A stretch of 64,000 bases of DNA from Pascua guehoae (GCA_001600415.1 BCJX01000025.1:123581-187580); one strand, 5' to 3'. Shown: positions 46,603-58,338, counted from the stretch's first letter. Program-made: numbers and translations. The notes: generated by a model from the sequence alone, not told the origin.

Positions 46603-47220
46603 ATGGTGAATTACCATAAAAGTGAGTTGTTTGTTCGAGACGGCGACCTGTCTCTTCCTCCTGGGTGGGCGTGGCCGGAGGGACAGCCCGTTCTCGGCAT
46701 GGTGCCAGTCTGGGTTGGGGTCACTGGTTCGCCGTCGTCGACGGCGAACTACACCCCGGTGATCGTGGGCGGATCGGGGTGGACTCCACCCCCTTTCCCC
46801 CCACCCACTTGCCCTCTCCCCCCGCTCCCCCCAGTTCGGCCGGTCCACGTGCCTGCACGTGGGTCGGTCGCCTTCCCCCTCCCCCACCCGGCGCCGGCGC
46901 CGTCGGCGGTTTCAAGCCGCTCGACGGAGAGCAGCCCTGGGTGGTCTGGGGCATCCGACCTCCCCGCCTTCCGCGACCCGCCGTCCCCCGGGTCGCTTAA
47001 GTTCCCCACCCCCCGTCCGTTCTGTGGCAACGTCTGCACTGACGTCGGCGCAGGTATCGGCCCCATGCTTGCCAGCCAGGTAGGTGTGGCGGTCACGACG
47101 GACGAGCCGGCCATCGCCACTCGCGAGCGCGTGGTGACCCCGGCCGCCAAGTCGCGCGCGCGCACCAACGGTGTGCGCCGCTTCTGGCGCAAGGTCTGCG
47201 GCCTCGTCGCGCGCTCGTGA
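46603..47220 (+). CDS. Second MVNYH-type gene, uncharacterised
   Basis: I do not recognise a family. From the ATG at 46603 the frame is open for 205 residues. It starts MVNYHKSELFV, passes through a Pro-rich middle (TPPPFPPPTCPLPPLPP) and SSPGWSGASDLPAFRDPPSP, and ends with a basic tail (RVVTPAAKSRARTNGVRR, then FWRKVCGLVARS). The leader (GGCGATT, AACTCACTAA) and first codons match the locus at 42778, with GTT/GTG differing silently. AAAAGTGAGT after codon 6 and CAGGTAGGTGT near 47076 look like splice donors, so the true product may be spliced. The SDLPAFRDPP block is conserved with the first copy, including silent changes, which supports this frame. Confidence 0.45.
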   Translation: MVNYHKSELFVRDGDLSLPPGWAWPEGQPVLGMVPVWVGVTGSPSSTANYTPVIVGGSGWTPPPFPPPTCPLPPLPPVRPVHVPARGSVAFPLPHPAPAPSAVSSRSTESSPGWSGASDLPAFRDPPSPGSLKFPTPRPFCGNVCTDVGAGIGPMLASQVGVAVTTDEPAIATRERVVTPAAKSRARTNGVRRFWRKVCGLVARS

Positions 47221-47469
47221 GCGGCGCTCTTGGCCCCATCAAGGTTCCTCAAGACGACGACGACCCAGCGCAAGCAAGCGGTAAGGCCCAACGGCGGGTC
47301 CTGGTGAGCTGTCTTGAGTTTTTTTTTTCTCTTTTTTTTTTGGGCTTGGCTGCGCTGATGTCCCCCAGATACCCAGATACCCACCGATACCCATGGGGAC
47401 ACTCGAGCGCACCGCGTCAACACTGTAGCAGTAAGCACTGTAGCACTAACGCCCAGGGCCCGGGCAACA

Positions 47470-47470
<1 letters not shown>

Positions 47471-47502
<32 letters not shown>

Positions 47503-47606
47503 ACCATGTAAGCACCCTTGTTGTACCACGTAAGCACCCTTGTTGTAACACTAACACCCAGATTGTTGTTGTTGTAACCAGTAGGCACCCATGTTGTAAC
47601 ACTCAC
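47471..47606. repeat. GTT microsatellite plus 22-bp repeats
   Basis: About ten GTT units at 47471-47501 are followed by four to five imperfect copies of a 22-bp unit containing GTAAGCACCCTTGTTGTA. The GTT core recurs inside each unit, suggesting the larger repeat grew from the smaller. Confidence 0.8.
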
Positions 47607-47704
47607 CGTTGTAGATCCCCCCCATCTCCCAGCATCTCGACTCGCATCTCGAATCCCAACATCTCGCGAACGATCATGTCAACGACACGACTTTAACGAC
47701 GACG

Positions 47705-48716
47705 GTCGCTGGCGACCACGACCTTTACGACATTTCTCGATGATGACTCCCGACCCCCGGTGGGTTGGAGACAGACAGCCTTCGGCCCAGAGCCGTTGTG
47801 CTAAACACAGCTGAGAGTGTCTCCTGGTGAGCGCTCAAGGCACAAGTCTGTTCAGATACAGTCTCAGAGAAACGACCCCGTCGCTGGACGACACGACCAA
47901 GTCGCTAGACGACCGTAAGTACTGACCTCTGTCGCAGGATGACCACTGACCCGTCGCAGGATGACCACGACCGATAACGACCTCCGTCGCAGGACGACCA
48001 CGACCGATAACGACCTCCGTCGCAGGACGACCACGACCGATAACGACCTCCGTCGCTGGCGACCACGACCTAATGACTTTGTGGGCTCTTCTCGATGATG
48101 ACTCCCAACCCTTCCGGGGGTTGGAGACAGACAGACGGCCGGCGGCAGAGCCGTCGCGCCTCACATAGCTGACCGGGGCTCCTGGCGGGCACCTTGAAGC
48201 TCAGTCTTGTTGAGTCTGAGAGAAATAAACATGTCGCTGGTCGGCATGGGCTTGTCGCTGGACGATGGGCTTGTCGCTGGACGACATGGACTTTGTCGCT
48301 GGCCGACACCAACTTGTCGCTGGCCGACATGGACTTTGTCGCTGGTCGACACCAACTTGTCGCTGGTCGACATGGACTTTGTCGCTGGTCGACATGGACT
48401 TTGTCGCTGGTCGACACCCTGGTCGCTGGTCGACCTTTAACGACCACGTCGCTGGGCGACCACGACGTTTAACGACCTCTGTCGCTGGCCGACCACGAAC
48501 CTTAACGACGATTACGACGTTAACGACGTTCTCGGTCCTCGATGATGACAAGCCCACTGGGTAAGGGACAGACCGCCTTCGGCCAACGAGCCGTCGTGCC
48601 AAACAAAGATGAGAGTGCCTCCTTGTGAGAGCCTGGATGGGAAACAGTGAAGAGTGCCTCCTTGTGAGAGCCTCAATGCGACACAAACCATCCGTCTGTC
48701 CAGTCTGAGAGAAAAC
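47705..48716. repeat. Three-copy complex repeat with embedded 33-bp and 21/22-bp minisatellites
   Basis: A 140-180 bp core occurs at about 47733-47873, 48089-48229 and 48536-48716. Each copy has TCGATGATGAC, then GGTTGGAGACAGAC or a close variant, AGAGCCGT, a GCTGAGAGTG-type element and AGTCTGAGAGAAA. Between cores 1 and 2 is a perfect-period 33-bp array (GTCGCAGG at 47953, 47986, 48019, then GTCGCTGG at 48052). Between cores 2 and 3 are about ten units of 19-22 bp starting GTCGCTGG at 48233, 48254, 48273, 48295, 48316, 48338, 48359, 48381, 48403 and 48422. These alternate ACACCAACTT and ACATGGACTTT versions. GTCGCTGG also flanks every core. Confidence 0.85.
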
Positions 48717-48789
48717 CCACCCATAGCGCCAATGTAGTCTTGGGCCATCGCTGCCTTGTGGATGCAAGTCATGTGAACACGTCTGGATG

Positions 48790-48935
48790 GAAGCAAGTGC
48801 AAGTAAGTGCAAGCAAGTGCAAGCAAGTGGGACTCGAGTGAGGTGAGCAACTTGGACTCGAGTGAGGTAAGCAACTTGAACTCGAGCGACGCGAGCAACT
48901 TGAGAGTGAGAGGCAAGCAACTTAGCTCGAGCAAG
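48790..48935. repeat. AAGCAAGTGC and 24-bp tandem repeats
   Basis: CAAGTGCAAG units at 48795-48830 pass into four copies of a 24-bp unit containing GACTCGAGTGAGGTGAGCAA, followed by further AGCAACTT elements. It is a simple minisatellite with no coding sequence. Confidence 0.75.
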
Positions 48936-49644
48936 GCCCGCAACTGGAACTCAGCGACAGACACGCGCCAATGACTTGAAGCCCGTCAAGGACAGTGTGA
49001 GTTGGAGTGATGCTTGTACTTGAATGTTGCTAAGATATTCAGTGTCGCTGTGAGACGTGGTCTCTGTTACATCCAGCGCTATCAGGTCAACGTCTCTTTC
49101 GATGACTGTGATGGTTTCGCCACAGTCGCGTGGCGCGTGGACGCCTCCTTCCTCCATTCGTCATGGTTTCAGCGCCGTCACGGCCACGTTTCACTCATTC
49201 AAATCGTGACGGCTGGGCGATCACGCAGCAATCATCACCGGGACCAACGTCGGTTTGAACCCTGCCAACCATTCAGTCTCGCTCTCAGTCAACGTCTCGA
49301 CAAGACTCGGCAACGTCGCGTCAGCATGTCCTTTGTTGAACAGTCGTGACTGTCTGTCTCTGCTGTCAATCTTGACGCAGTGTTACCCCTCGCAATGCTC
49401 GATGGCTTCGCGCACAGACCGCGGTGGCCAACGCTGCGCCAACCTTGAAGCGAACGCCACCGTTTGGACCGCGCCACGTCGGCACTGGGTTTGGGGGGAT
49501 GGATTCGCTTTATTCAGCCCACATCAGCACCGAGCACCGTGCACCGCGGGCGAGGGCCCATCTCGTGGCCCGGGGATCGCAACCTTGTCATCGTCTACTC
49601 CTCCATCAGCAACCACCAAACAATACCCGGCCAACCCGACCAAC

Positions 49645-51152
49645 ATGGTAAGTGACAGACGTCAGCGAGTGTCGTCTAGCAACAGCACTTGGGGGCCAGC
49701 ACAGTCGTGCGGGTGAGATGCGAGTGCGATCAGCGCCACCGTCCAGCCACCTACGTCGATCTCTTGGGCTTGAATTGCTCCATTCGTTGGCCCCCCCGCG
49801 TTGTCCATGGGCCATGGTTTGCTGACGCACACAGGACAAGTTCAAGGAGGTGGGCCACAAGACGCCGCGCGTCGCCGACCCCACCGGCGGGCTGACCTCG
49901 ATCCCAGCGCGTCGCTATCCTCCGTCACCGCCTCGAGACTGCCGAGGCCGCCGCCGAGGCCGCTGAGGCGGACAACAAGACGGTGCGTGTGAGACACGGG
50001 GGCCGTGCGTGCGAGTTTTCCCTGGCGTCGGCGTTGAGCGTCCCATCAGGATGCAGTGCGTGGGGGGTGGGGGCTGAGAGCGGGGGAGAGTCCTTGATTC
50101 AATGGACAACACGGCGAGGTCGATCTGGCTGCAGAGCTCGAGGCGGTTGTTGCGAGCTTTGACGATGGGGCTGGGGAGGGCGACCGCCACGAACCCCAAG
50201 TCACAGGAGAGTCGAGACGTCTGGAGCGTGCGAGATGCTTGGAGCGCGCTGCTTTCTGTCGAGAGCGAAAGACGCAATAGTGATGAGGATGGACGAGCCG
50301 CAACCCATGGTCACACTTGGTGTGGGCCATCTCCCATCCGATGCCATGATGAGGCGCTGGCGTTAACCCGCTGCATGGGCACTTCAGTTCCCGCCCACTG
50401 ACCCTCTCCCAGCTCCTGCAGGAAATCCACGAGCGTGACGCCCTGATCGCATCGCTCCTGCACAACCTGGGCCTGCGCGAGGCTGCGATTGAAGTCGTGG
50501 ACCGCCGTTACGCCGACCTCAAGAACGCGGCAACCGAGGCCGACTCGTACCGGACCACCGAGGAGAACCTGGCCCGCAAGGTCCGCCTCCTCGAGGACGA
50601 GCTCGAGGAGACTGAAAAGAAGCTCCAGGAGACGACCGAGGAGCTGCGTACCCTCGACGTCCGTGCCGAGCACTTTGAGCGCTCCGTCACGCGCGCCGAG
50701 AAGGAAAAGGAGGAGTGGGAGAAGAAGTACAACGTAAGCCGCGCTGGGTGGGGGCAGGATGGCATCCAGAGGCAGCACGACGAGCTGGCACGAGTGGAAG
50801 ACGATGATTCCTGGATAATCCCTGGGGTTTATCGCCAAATCGGCCTGACTGTGGTAAAGGGACAGACTGGTGACATCCACGACTCTCTTACGAAGCTGGG
50901 GCACTGCGGATGGCGAGATTTGGAGGAGAAAAACACACAAGATCACAGCAATGCAAAACAGAGAGAGCGAGCGAGATGGATAACTGACATTCTCGCAGGA
51001 CGTTCACGCCAAGCTCACCCAGACCAAGCAGGAGCTCGACGAGGTTGCTGCGCTGTCAGACTTGCTGGTGAGTCCACGTAGTGCAATTGATTTGACGTCA
51101 TCTGGCCCGCCACAAGGAAAAGAACGATGGTTGGCTAATCACATTGCAGTAA
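49645..51152 (+). CDS. Tropomyosin
   Basis: Six exons: 49645-49647 (ATG alone), 49835-49849, 49908-49982, 50413-50733, 50999-51067 and 51150-51152 (TAA alone). The product is 161 residues, the standard fungal tropomyosin length. It begins MDKFKERVAILRHRLETAEA and is a continuous coiled coil (ARKVRLLEDELEETEKKLQE, VRAEHFERSVTRAEKEKEEW, EKKYNDVHAKLTQTKQELDE) ending ALSDLL. Tropomyosin winds along actin filaments and stabilises cables and the cytokinetic ring. Introns are 187, 58, 430, 265 and 82 nt, unusually long for this window. An AATAAA at 51161-51166 lies right after the stop. Confidence 0.94.
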
Positions 51153-51589
51153 ACCAGGTTAATAAAGTCTGCCTCCGCTGAACGCCTCCCCCCATGCGGT
51201 TGTGCCTCGCACTCGAGAGCTGTAGAACAGAGAATGAGGTAGATTAGTCTCGAGGTTATCTCGGATGCCTCGTGCAGTTTGAAGCAACGATGTTAATGAC
51301 TGTGATGCTGCTTGGGAGGGAACGCTTTGCATGCTATCTGTGCCGAGTGTCAGTCCAAAAAGAAAAAACACAAACAAGTTTTGTTGTGGCGGTTTTGGCC
51401 GCCTGCCGCCTGGTAGCTGGTAGCTTGTGGATGGATGTCCGGTGGAGGTTCAGGCACGGCGGGAGCAAAAATCTCGATCTCTTGCAGAATTCAGAATTCC
51501 GTCAATCCATGTCGGTCGCCTGTCACCACCACCATCCACACCCTTCTCATCATCTCCATCAGGCTCGCTGCTGTCAACACCGGCGCGCA
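51153..51589. promoter_or_regulatory. Spacer between tropomyosin end and RNA polymerase I subunit start
   Basis: This 437-bp segment should contain the tropomyosin terminator (AATAAA at 51161-51166) and the promoter of the downstream subunit gene. The last 100 nt are C/A/T-rich. An in-frame Met about 80 nt upstream of the chosen start would add a His-rich stretch and seems less likely. Confidence 0.45.
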
Positions 51590-54500
51590 ATGGTGGCAGC
51601 ATTCGACCCCCTCTCGCCTTCACAGGCATCGACGTCTCAACACCCCGACAAGTCGTCGTTCCGCACCCTTACCCGCGAGCGCCAGTTCCGTCACCCGTCC
51701 GCCAACGGTCCCGACTTTCAGTCGCTCGAGGAGCTCGTCCGCCCCCATGTCGAGTCGTTTGATGCCCTGACGGAGGGATCAGAGGATGGAAGCGCCGGTC
51801 TTCTCCAGCTCGGCGTGCAGGACATTGGAGAAAAGGTCGTGTTTGACGGCAAGGCGACTGAGAACATGCCGTTTGGATCAAAGATTACCTGTGAGTTGCA
51901 ACTGAGGTCGTGCACTCGGCCCACGCTGGGTGGTCTGCATCTCTACCCAGCCGTTGTCGGTGTGCAGCGCTAACCTCATCAGACAGGATATCTCAGGTCG
52001 CACTCGGAAAGCCGCTCGTCTCGGACCGCGACAAGCTTGCCGTTGAGCGCCGCATCTTCCCTACCGAAGCCCGCGAGCGATTGACGACGTACCGTTCGCG
52101 CCTGACCGTGACGATCAAGTGGAAGGTGACGACGGATGAGGGCACGACGAGGGAATACGACGAGGTGCGCGAGTGTGGTCTGCTCCCCATCATGGTCAAG
52201 TCTGCGCGGTGCAACATTCGCGACCTGTCTGCCAAGGAGCTCGTCCGCCACGGCGAAGAGTCGTCCAGCTGGGGTGGCTACTTTATCGTCAACGGTAACG
52301 AGAAGATTGTCCGTTACCTCGTCTTACCCCGTCGCCACCACCCTGTCAACCTCTACCGCCCATCGTTTGCCAAGCGCGGCGTCTCGTACACCCCGTACGG
52401 TTGCCAGATTCGCTGTGTCCGTCCCGACCAGAGCGCCTGCACCAACACGATCCACTACCTGTCCAACGGCGGTGCCACTCTTCGTTTTGCGTGGCGCAAG
52501 GTCGAGTACATGATTCCTCTTGTCCTCATTCTCAAGGCGCTCGTCGATGCCTCGGACCTCGAGATCTTTGAGGGCCTCGTTCAGGGCGAGCACGAGAACA
52601 CCTTCCTTACCGACCGTGTCGAGCTGCTTCTGCGTGGACAAAAGACCTGGGGTCTGCACACTGGTGCCCAGGCGCTCGACTACCTCGGTGACAAGTTCCG
52701 CGTCGTCATGAACTGCCCAGAGGACTGGTCCAATGTCCAGGTCGGCTCGTACCTCCTCTCAAAGGTCGTCCTCGTCAACCTCCCCAGCCCACGCGAGAAG
52801 TTCCGCATGCTGCTGTGAGTTTTACTGAGAGCGAGCTGTCTGGGCTTCAACTCACATCCAGGTTCATGCTCCGCAAGCTCTACTCGATGGTGGCTGGCAC
52901 GTCGTGCCCCGACAACCCGGACTCGCCGCAGCTCCACGAGGTCCTCCTTCCCGGCTTCCTGTATGCCATGATCATCAAGGAGCGCTTTGACGAGTGCCTC
53001 AACTCGGTGCGCCAGCAGATCCAGCAGGACATTCGGCAGGGCCGTGCCAAGGACTTTTCCAGCGCAAAATACTTCCCATCAGTGCTGGCAAAGGTCAACT
53101 TTGACATTGGAACCAAGCTCTCGTACTTCCTTGCCACGGGTAACCTCGTCTCGCCCACTGGTCTCGACCTCCAACAGACGTCGGGTTTCACGGTCGTTGC
53201 CGAAAAGCTCAACTACTACCGTTACCTTGCCCACTTCCGGTGTATCCATCGTGGTGCCTTCTTTGCCGAGCTCAAGACGACAACGGTCCGTAAGCTTCTT
53301 CCAGAATCGTGGGGTTTCCTGTGTCCCGTGCACACGCCCGATGGTTCGCCATGTGGTCTGCTCAACCACCTTTCGCACACGTGTCAAATCGTCACAAGGA
53401 CGCTGGACACCTCGCAGATCCCGGCGCTTTTGTCGGCACACGGCATGACGCAGGTCTTTGCCTCGGCGATTGACGGTCGTCGCTTTGTTGTTGTGCAGCT
53501 CGACGGCCGCATTATTGGCTGGGCCACGCCCGAAAAGGCTCGCGAGCTTGCTCTCCTCCTCCGCAAGCTCAAGACCGAGGGCGACAAGCGCGTACCCCTG
53601 GACCTTGAGGTTGGCCACGTTCCCATCACAAAGGGTGGCCAGTACCCGGGTCTGTACCTCTTTGGCTCGCGCTCGCGCTTTATGCGTCCTGTCACGTACC
53701 TCAAGAACAACAAGCTCGACCACGTTGGCACGTTCGAGCAGGTCTACATGGACATTGCCATTACCCCCGAAGAGGTCGAAAAGGGTGTCACGTCGCACAT
53801 TGAGCTTGATCCCACGTCCATGCTGTCGGTCATTGCCAACCTCACGCCCTTCTCCGACTTTAACCAGTCGCCTCGTAACAGTGAGTTGGCTGGCCTGTTC
53901 AGTTCCAGTTCCAGCTAACAACCCAGTGTACCAGTGCCAAATGGGCAAGCAGTCGATGGGTACACCTTCCACTGCGCTCAGCCGGCGTACCGACAACAAA
54001 ATGTACCGTCTGCAAACCGGCCAGACGCCCGTTGTTCGCCCCGCACTGCACAACAACTATGGCTTTGACTCGTTCCCCAACGGCATGAACGCCATTGTTG
54101 CCGTCATTTCGTACACTGGTTACGACATGGAAGACGCCATGATTCTCAACAAGTCTGCACACGAGCGCGGCTTTGGCTACGGTACCGTCTACAAGTCGGA
54201 TATTTTCGATCTCAAGGATGCCGCACGGTCGCGCACGGCAGCCCCAACACTGCACTTTGGCTTTGGACGCGACGTCAAGCCAGACCACACGTGGCGCGAG
54301 TTTATCGACCGCGATGGCCTGCCGTTTGTCGGCAAGGAGGTCAAGCAGGGTGACCCGCTGGCCGCGTACGTCGACGATGTCACTGGCCGTACCCGCGTGC
54401 ACAAGTACAAGGGTGACGAAAAGGCCTATGTCGACGAGGTCCGCGTTCTCGGCTCGGACACGGGCGACCAGGAGCTCCAGAAGATTCACATTAAACTTCG

Positions 54501-55696
54501 CATTCCCCGTTCCCCCGTTATTGGAGACAAGTTTTCGTCTCGTCACGGTCAAAAGGGTGTTTGCTCGCAGAAGTTTAAGATGATCGACATGCCGTTCACC
54601 GAGAGCGGCATGCAGCCCGACGTCATTATCAATCCCCACGCGTTCCCATCTCGTATGACGATTGGAATGTTTGTCGAGTCGATGGCTGGAAAGGCTGGTG
54701 CTCTTCACGGTATCTGCCAGGACGCGACCCCGTTCAAGTGAGTTTGTCATGTACATTGTGGCACTGAGTCGTGGCACTGACTCCCAGATTCTCGGACTCG
54801 GACCGTCCTGTCGACTACTTTGGCGAGCAGCTCCGCGCTGCCGGATACAACTACTACGGTAACGAGCCGATGTACTCGGGCATCACTGGCGAGGAGCTGC
54901 GTGCAGACATCTACATTGGTCTTGTCTACTACCAGCGTCTGCGTCATATGGTGAGTACTGCGTGAGGGAGAGGGCAATTGAGTGGCGTTGTGCTACTCTA
55001 TTCGTGTCCAGAGCGATACCACTCTTGTGAAGAGCGCAAAAATGGCGCAGTGATCTGGCTGCCACCATTGGAGCCACGGCACAACAAAGAAACACATCTT
55101 GTCTCCTCTGCGCGCTCTGTGGCCCTCCCTCATCCCACATTGAGATCTTGCAGGAAGCTGACAAACCCAGGTCAACGACAAGGCGCAGTCGCGTACTGTC
55201 GGTGCGGTTGACCCCTTGACGCGCCAGCCCATCAAGGGACGTAAGCGTGGAGGTGGTATCCGTTTCGGTGAAATGGAGCGTGATGCGCTGATTGCGCACG
55301 GCACATCGTTCCTCTTGCAGGACCGTCTGATGAACTGCTCCGACTACAGCACAGCCTATGTGTGCCGCACGTGTGGATCGCTCATCTCTCTCGGCTTTGA
55401 CGGCGCGGTGGGCCCCGCAGACGGCAGTGCAGGCTCGGTGCAGTACTGCCGCATCTGCGAGCGCAAGGAGCAACCTGGCGCGCTCGACGGCGCGGTCCAG
55501 AGCAACAGTGTGGGCCTCATGGCCAAGGGTGCCAGCGCGGCGGCGCCGAGCAGCAATATGGGTGTTATTGCCGTGCCATGTAAGTTTTTGTCACTGGCCC
55601 AGGCAATTGCAATCAAGCTGACAACCAGACGTGTTCCGCTACCTCTGCGCCGAGATGGCGTGCATGGGCATCCGGCTCAACCTCACGGTGACTTAG
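51590..55696 (+). CDS. RPA135: DNA-directed RNA polymerase I second-largest subunit (Rpa135/Rpa2)
   Basis: Seven exons: 51590-51890, 51983-52814, 52862-53880, 53927-54737, 54788-54950, 55171-55579 and 55629-55696. Phases agree; 1200 residues, close to the yeast subunit. It is the beta-like half of the Pol I active site, which makes the large rRNA precursor. Landmarks: [13 protein letters not shown] and [16 protein letters not shown] near the start; [85 protein letters not shown]; the zinc-binding CRTCGS and CRICERK pair; and the Pol I-typical end [13 protein letters not shown]. The N-terminal and C-terminal wording points to Pol I rather than Pol II or III. The first Met is at 51590. Confidence 0.97.
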
Positions 55697-56243
55697 GGAT
55701 TTTAGACATTTGCATGCATAGTGTACGAATGGAGGCGAGGATGGGAATGACGACAAGGACATGGATGATGAACCGAGTGGCCGAGCCGAGCAGGGCTCGA
55801 GCTTCCATCAATAACGCACTACTACGTTTACAAGATCCGATTCGGCAACGGGATTCTGAAACGAAGGTCCATCTTAGAATGGACAGCGCGGGCCTTGGGC
55901 CTTCTGATGGTGTGCAAGTGGTTGTCCTTTGGGCTCCCTCCGGCCTCTGTGGTCGTTCCCTTTGTGAGACGGACGAGGCGTGGCAAAATGGTTAAGGTAA
56001 AGGTGCTGTGGTCTCATCGTGCCTGTCGTCATCATGGTCATGTCGCCCATCGCCACAACCCTGCCACACACCCCCCCTCACCAAGGGCGGCCACCCCCCA
56101 TCCCTGTGTCGGCATGGAAACGGACATCGTGTACGAGCCACGCATCATTTGTCACGGCACATATGATGCATCGCGACAGATTACATAATGGCGCTCCTAG
56201 ACCAAACATGGCACCCCTTCCGTTCACTCCTGGCGATACGACG
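55697..56243. other. Tail-to-tail spacer
   Basis: A 547-bp interval between the 3' ends of the polymerase I subunit and the F-box gene. No gene or strong signal was seen. Confidence 0.45.
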
Positions 56244-58338
56244 CTATTCAATGTTGATTAACATGGAGTGCATATATTCGACAAATTCCTCGTACTCGAT
56301 GCTTGGGTCTGGTGCACTTTCGGCTTTCCCGTCCGTCTTCCATCAGTACAGTACATACACCAATTGTCGACTTTATCATATCCCACAAGGTGTCAAGCAG
56401 TGAGCACATAAAGGTGAAGACCTACCTTCCAGAACCACACCATTCCGTCGCTCGACGAGTGGTAATCGATCGCTTTGTGACGAAACTCGTCGTGCCACGT
56501 CTTCCAGACCTGGAGAGTCGTCAGTCGGTCAGACCACATGAGTAGGTTGCCCTCTCTGAGGGACAAAGTCTGGTACGCACTGCAAAGACCCCGCGCGGGG
56601 CTCCTAATCCTCCGGGTTGCACCCCTCGAACGACAATCCGTTGGGGCAGGCCGCCGCGGGCAGCCCCGCGAGTCTCTATCGCAAGGTCCCACTGTAGCTC
56701 GGGTGGGTTGTCACATGTGAGGGAGACGACACCGCAAATAAACTTGGTGCCTCCAGTCCCAGACGTTCCATTGGCGGATGGTGAGAGAAAGGCCGGCATT
56801 CCTGGCGTGTCGCGACCGACAAAGTAAACGGGCGGGAACAAAGGTGGCACGTTTCTCTCTGCACTTGGGGCGAGGGCAAAGTATGGCCAAGGTGGTTGTG
56901 CGTTGTGCTGGTTGTGTCGCGAGTGGGGGGCACCTGGACTGGCGGCAACGAGGTTGGGGTGCCACTCTCCCGTTGCCGCCCACTTCTCGTACATGTCAAA
57001 GGTCGCGTGCTGTGAAGTAGGAATGAGGTCAAACACCCCCAACGCGTCGAAAACCGTTTCTTCCAAGTCCAACTCTCTGTATCGGCCGTTCTTCATCACC
57101 CCGAGCGCAGAGTTGATTCCGTACCACTGCCCAGCGACTTGCGGCCAGTCCCATACTCGCGTCGTACTGGCGTGGTGCTCTGCGGCCGTGGCCTGTAGAC
57201 TGGGCGCTGCAAGACCAAGCAAGCCCGTGCCGCGAACGGCATCGATTCCGTCGATGGCACGCGCGAGAAGACATTTGTTGATGTGGATGTTAGACCAGGA
57301 GGCATTGGTGGAGGCGCGGTCGGCAAATATGCTGGCTGTTGGCTGTCAGCATGTTCCACGCTGGCGTTGAGTGGTATGCTCATGGCAGAGGATCTGTTGA
57401 GCGGGTTCCCGGACGACAACGGCATGGGAGGCAGCTCGGATAGCTTCAGAGCTCCTGTCGACTCACCGGCCAACGCGACGTCACACTTCACGCCCCACCA
57501 GAACGTTCTGCCATCGATCAATGTCTCGGTCGGCGTGTCGTGTCGTGGGTGATGGTAGCGCACAAAGTTGTCCCATGCAGTGGCATCCAGCCGAGGGGGC
57601 CTGAACGCCGGAATGTGGACAAACAGGACTAGTAGACGTTGTGCGGGCTCGGAGCGACTAAAGTGGTCACAGATGAATGCCAAAACTTCACACTCAAGTA
57701 TAGCGGTCAAGAGCGGGATGTTGCGGGCCGGGGAACCCGCGCGCGGGAGATCGAGGTAAAGGTCGAGCACAGTTTGGCACACGCGTGGCGCGCCCTCAAC
57801 CTGCTCATTAGCGCCCGAGGTTTGACACTCCGCTGGCGTAGTGCCCAATAGTCGCAGCTCTGGACTCACAAGAGCAGGATGCAACGTGGACAATGGAGGT
57901 CGTAGTATGTTGAAGCGATATTGTGGGTCCCATGATATCCAGTCCTTTGGAATTCTTTGAACTTGGAGGAACTTTAGAGTGAAATATCGGTCAATCACCC
58001 GTCGTCTCCAGTCATAACTGCCGCGTGGAGTTGGAAAAGCGCAAGCGTTCTGGGGATCGTCGTACCAGAGGTGGTGTAGTTGACGCCACAACGCATCGTC
58101 CTGGCAGTTAGTCAGACGACAGCAGAAGTGTACACACCGATACGATGGTCCAAAGTTGTTTGCACGTCTGCTCCAAGGAGGCGAGTATGGGTAGATTGCG
58201 CACTCTGTGCTCTGTAGCTAGTACCACAATGCGGACAATGAGCTCGCAGAGGTCAACACGTGTTTGCTTGGGTAAAACGAAGGCTGTAGGTCCACTCACT
58301 TCTGTCGGCAGTGCGAGAAATGGACAAGATCCAACCAT
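56244..58338 (-). CDS. F-box protein, putative SCF ubiquitin-ligase adaptor
   Basis: Six exons on the minus strand: 58338-58300, 58242-58138, 58100-57467, 57335-56581, 56509-56426 and 56336-56244. Phases fit; 569 residues. An F-box occupies about residues 7-55, reading FLALPTE, LIVRIVVLA, LEQTCKQLWTIVSDDALWRQ across the first two introns. The rest is rich in Trp, Pro and aromatic residues (WGVKCDVALAASIFADRAS, VWDWPQVAGQWYGINSALG, KFICGVVSLTCDN, VWKTWHDEFRHKAIDYHSS) and ends in acidic EYEEFVEYMHSMLINIE. F-box proteins bring substrates to Skp1-Cullin ligases; the substrate domain here is not one I recognise. The acceptor for exon 4 (57336) was chosen because it alone keeps the long downstream frame. 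Confidence 0.75.

Larger units (their letters stand above)
47221..49644. other. Minisatellite-rich spacer
   Basis: It consists largely of the tandem repeats described separately (47471-47606, 47705-48716, 48790-48935). The last 700 bp before tropomyosin show no gene and probably include the tropomyosin promoter. Confidence 0.5.

Noticed and set aside
48193..48564. Open frames across the 21/22-bp array on both strands
   Set aside because: Frames change with the mixed unit lengths, and the predicted peptides are only translations of the repeat.
47705..48716. CRISPR-like array
   Set aside because: The repeats are contiguous minisatellites without unique spacers, and the genome is eukaryotic.
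53079..54777. Long minus-strand open frames opposite the RNA polymerase I subunit
   Set aside because: They mirror strongly biased codons of a clearly conserved gene; the antisense proteins show no features and no splice structure.
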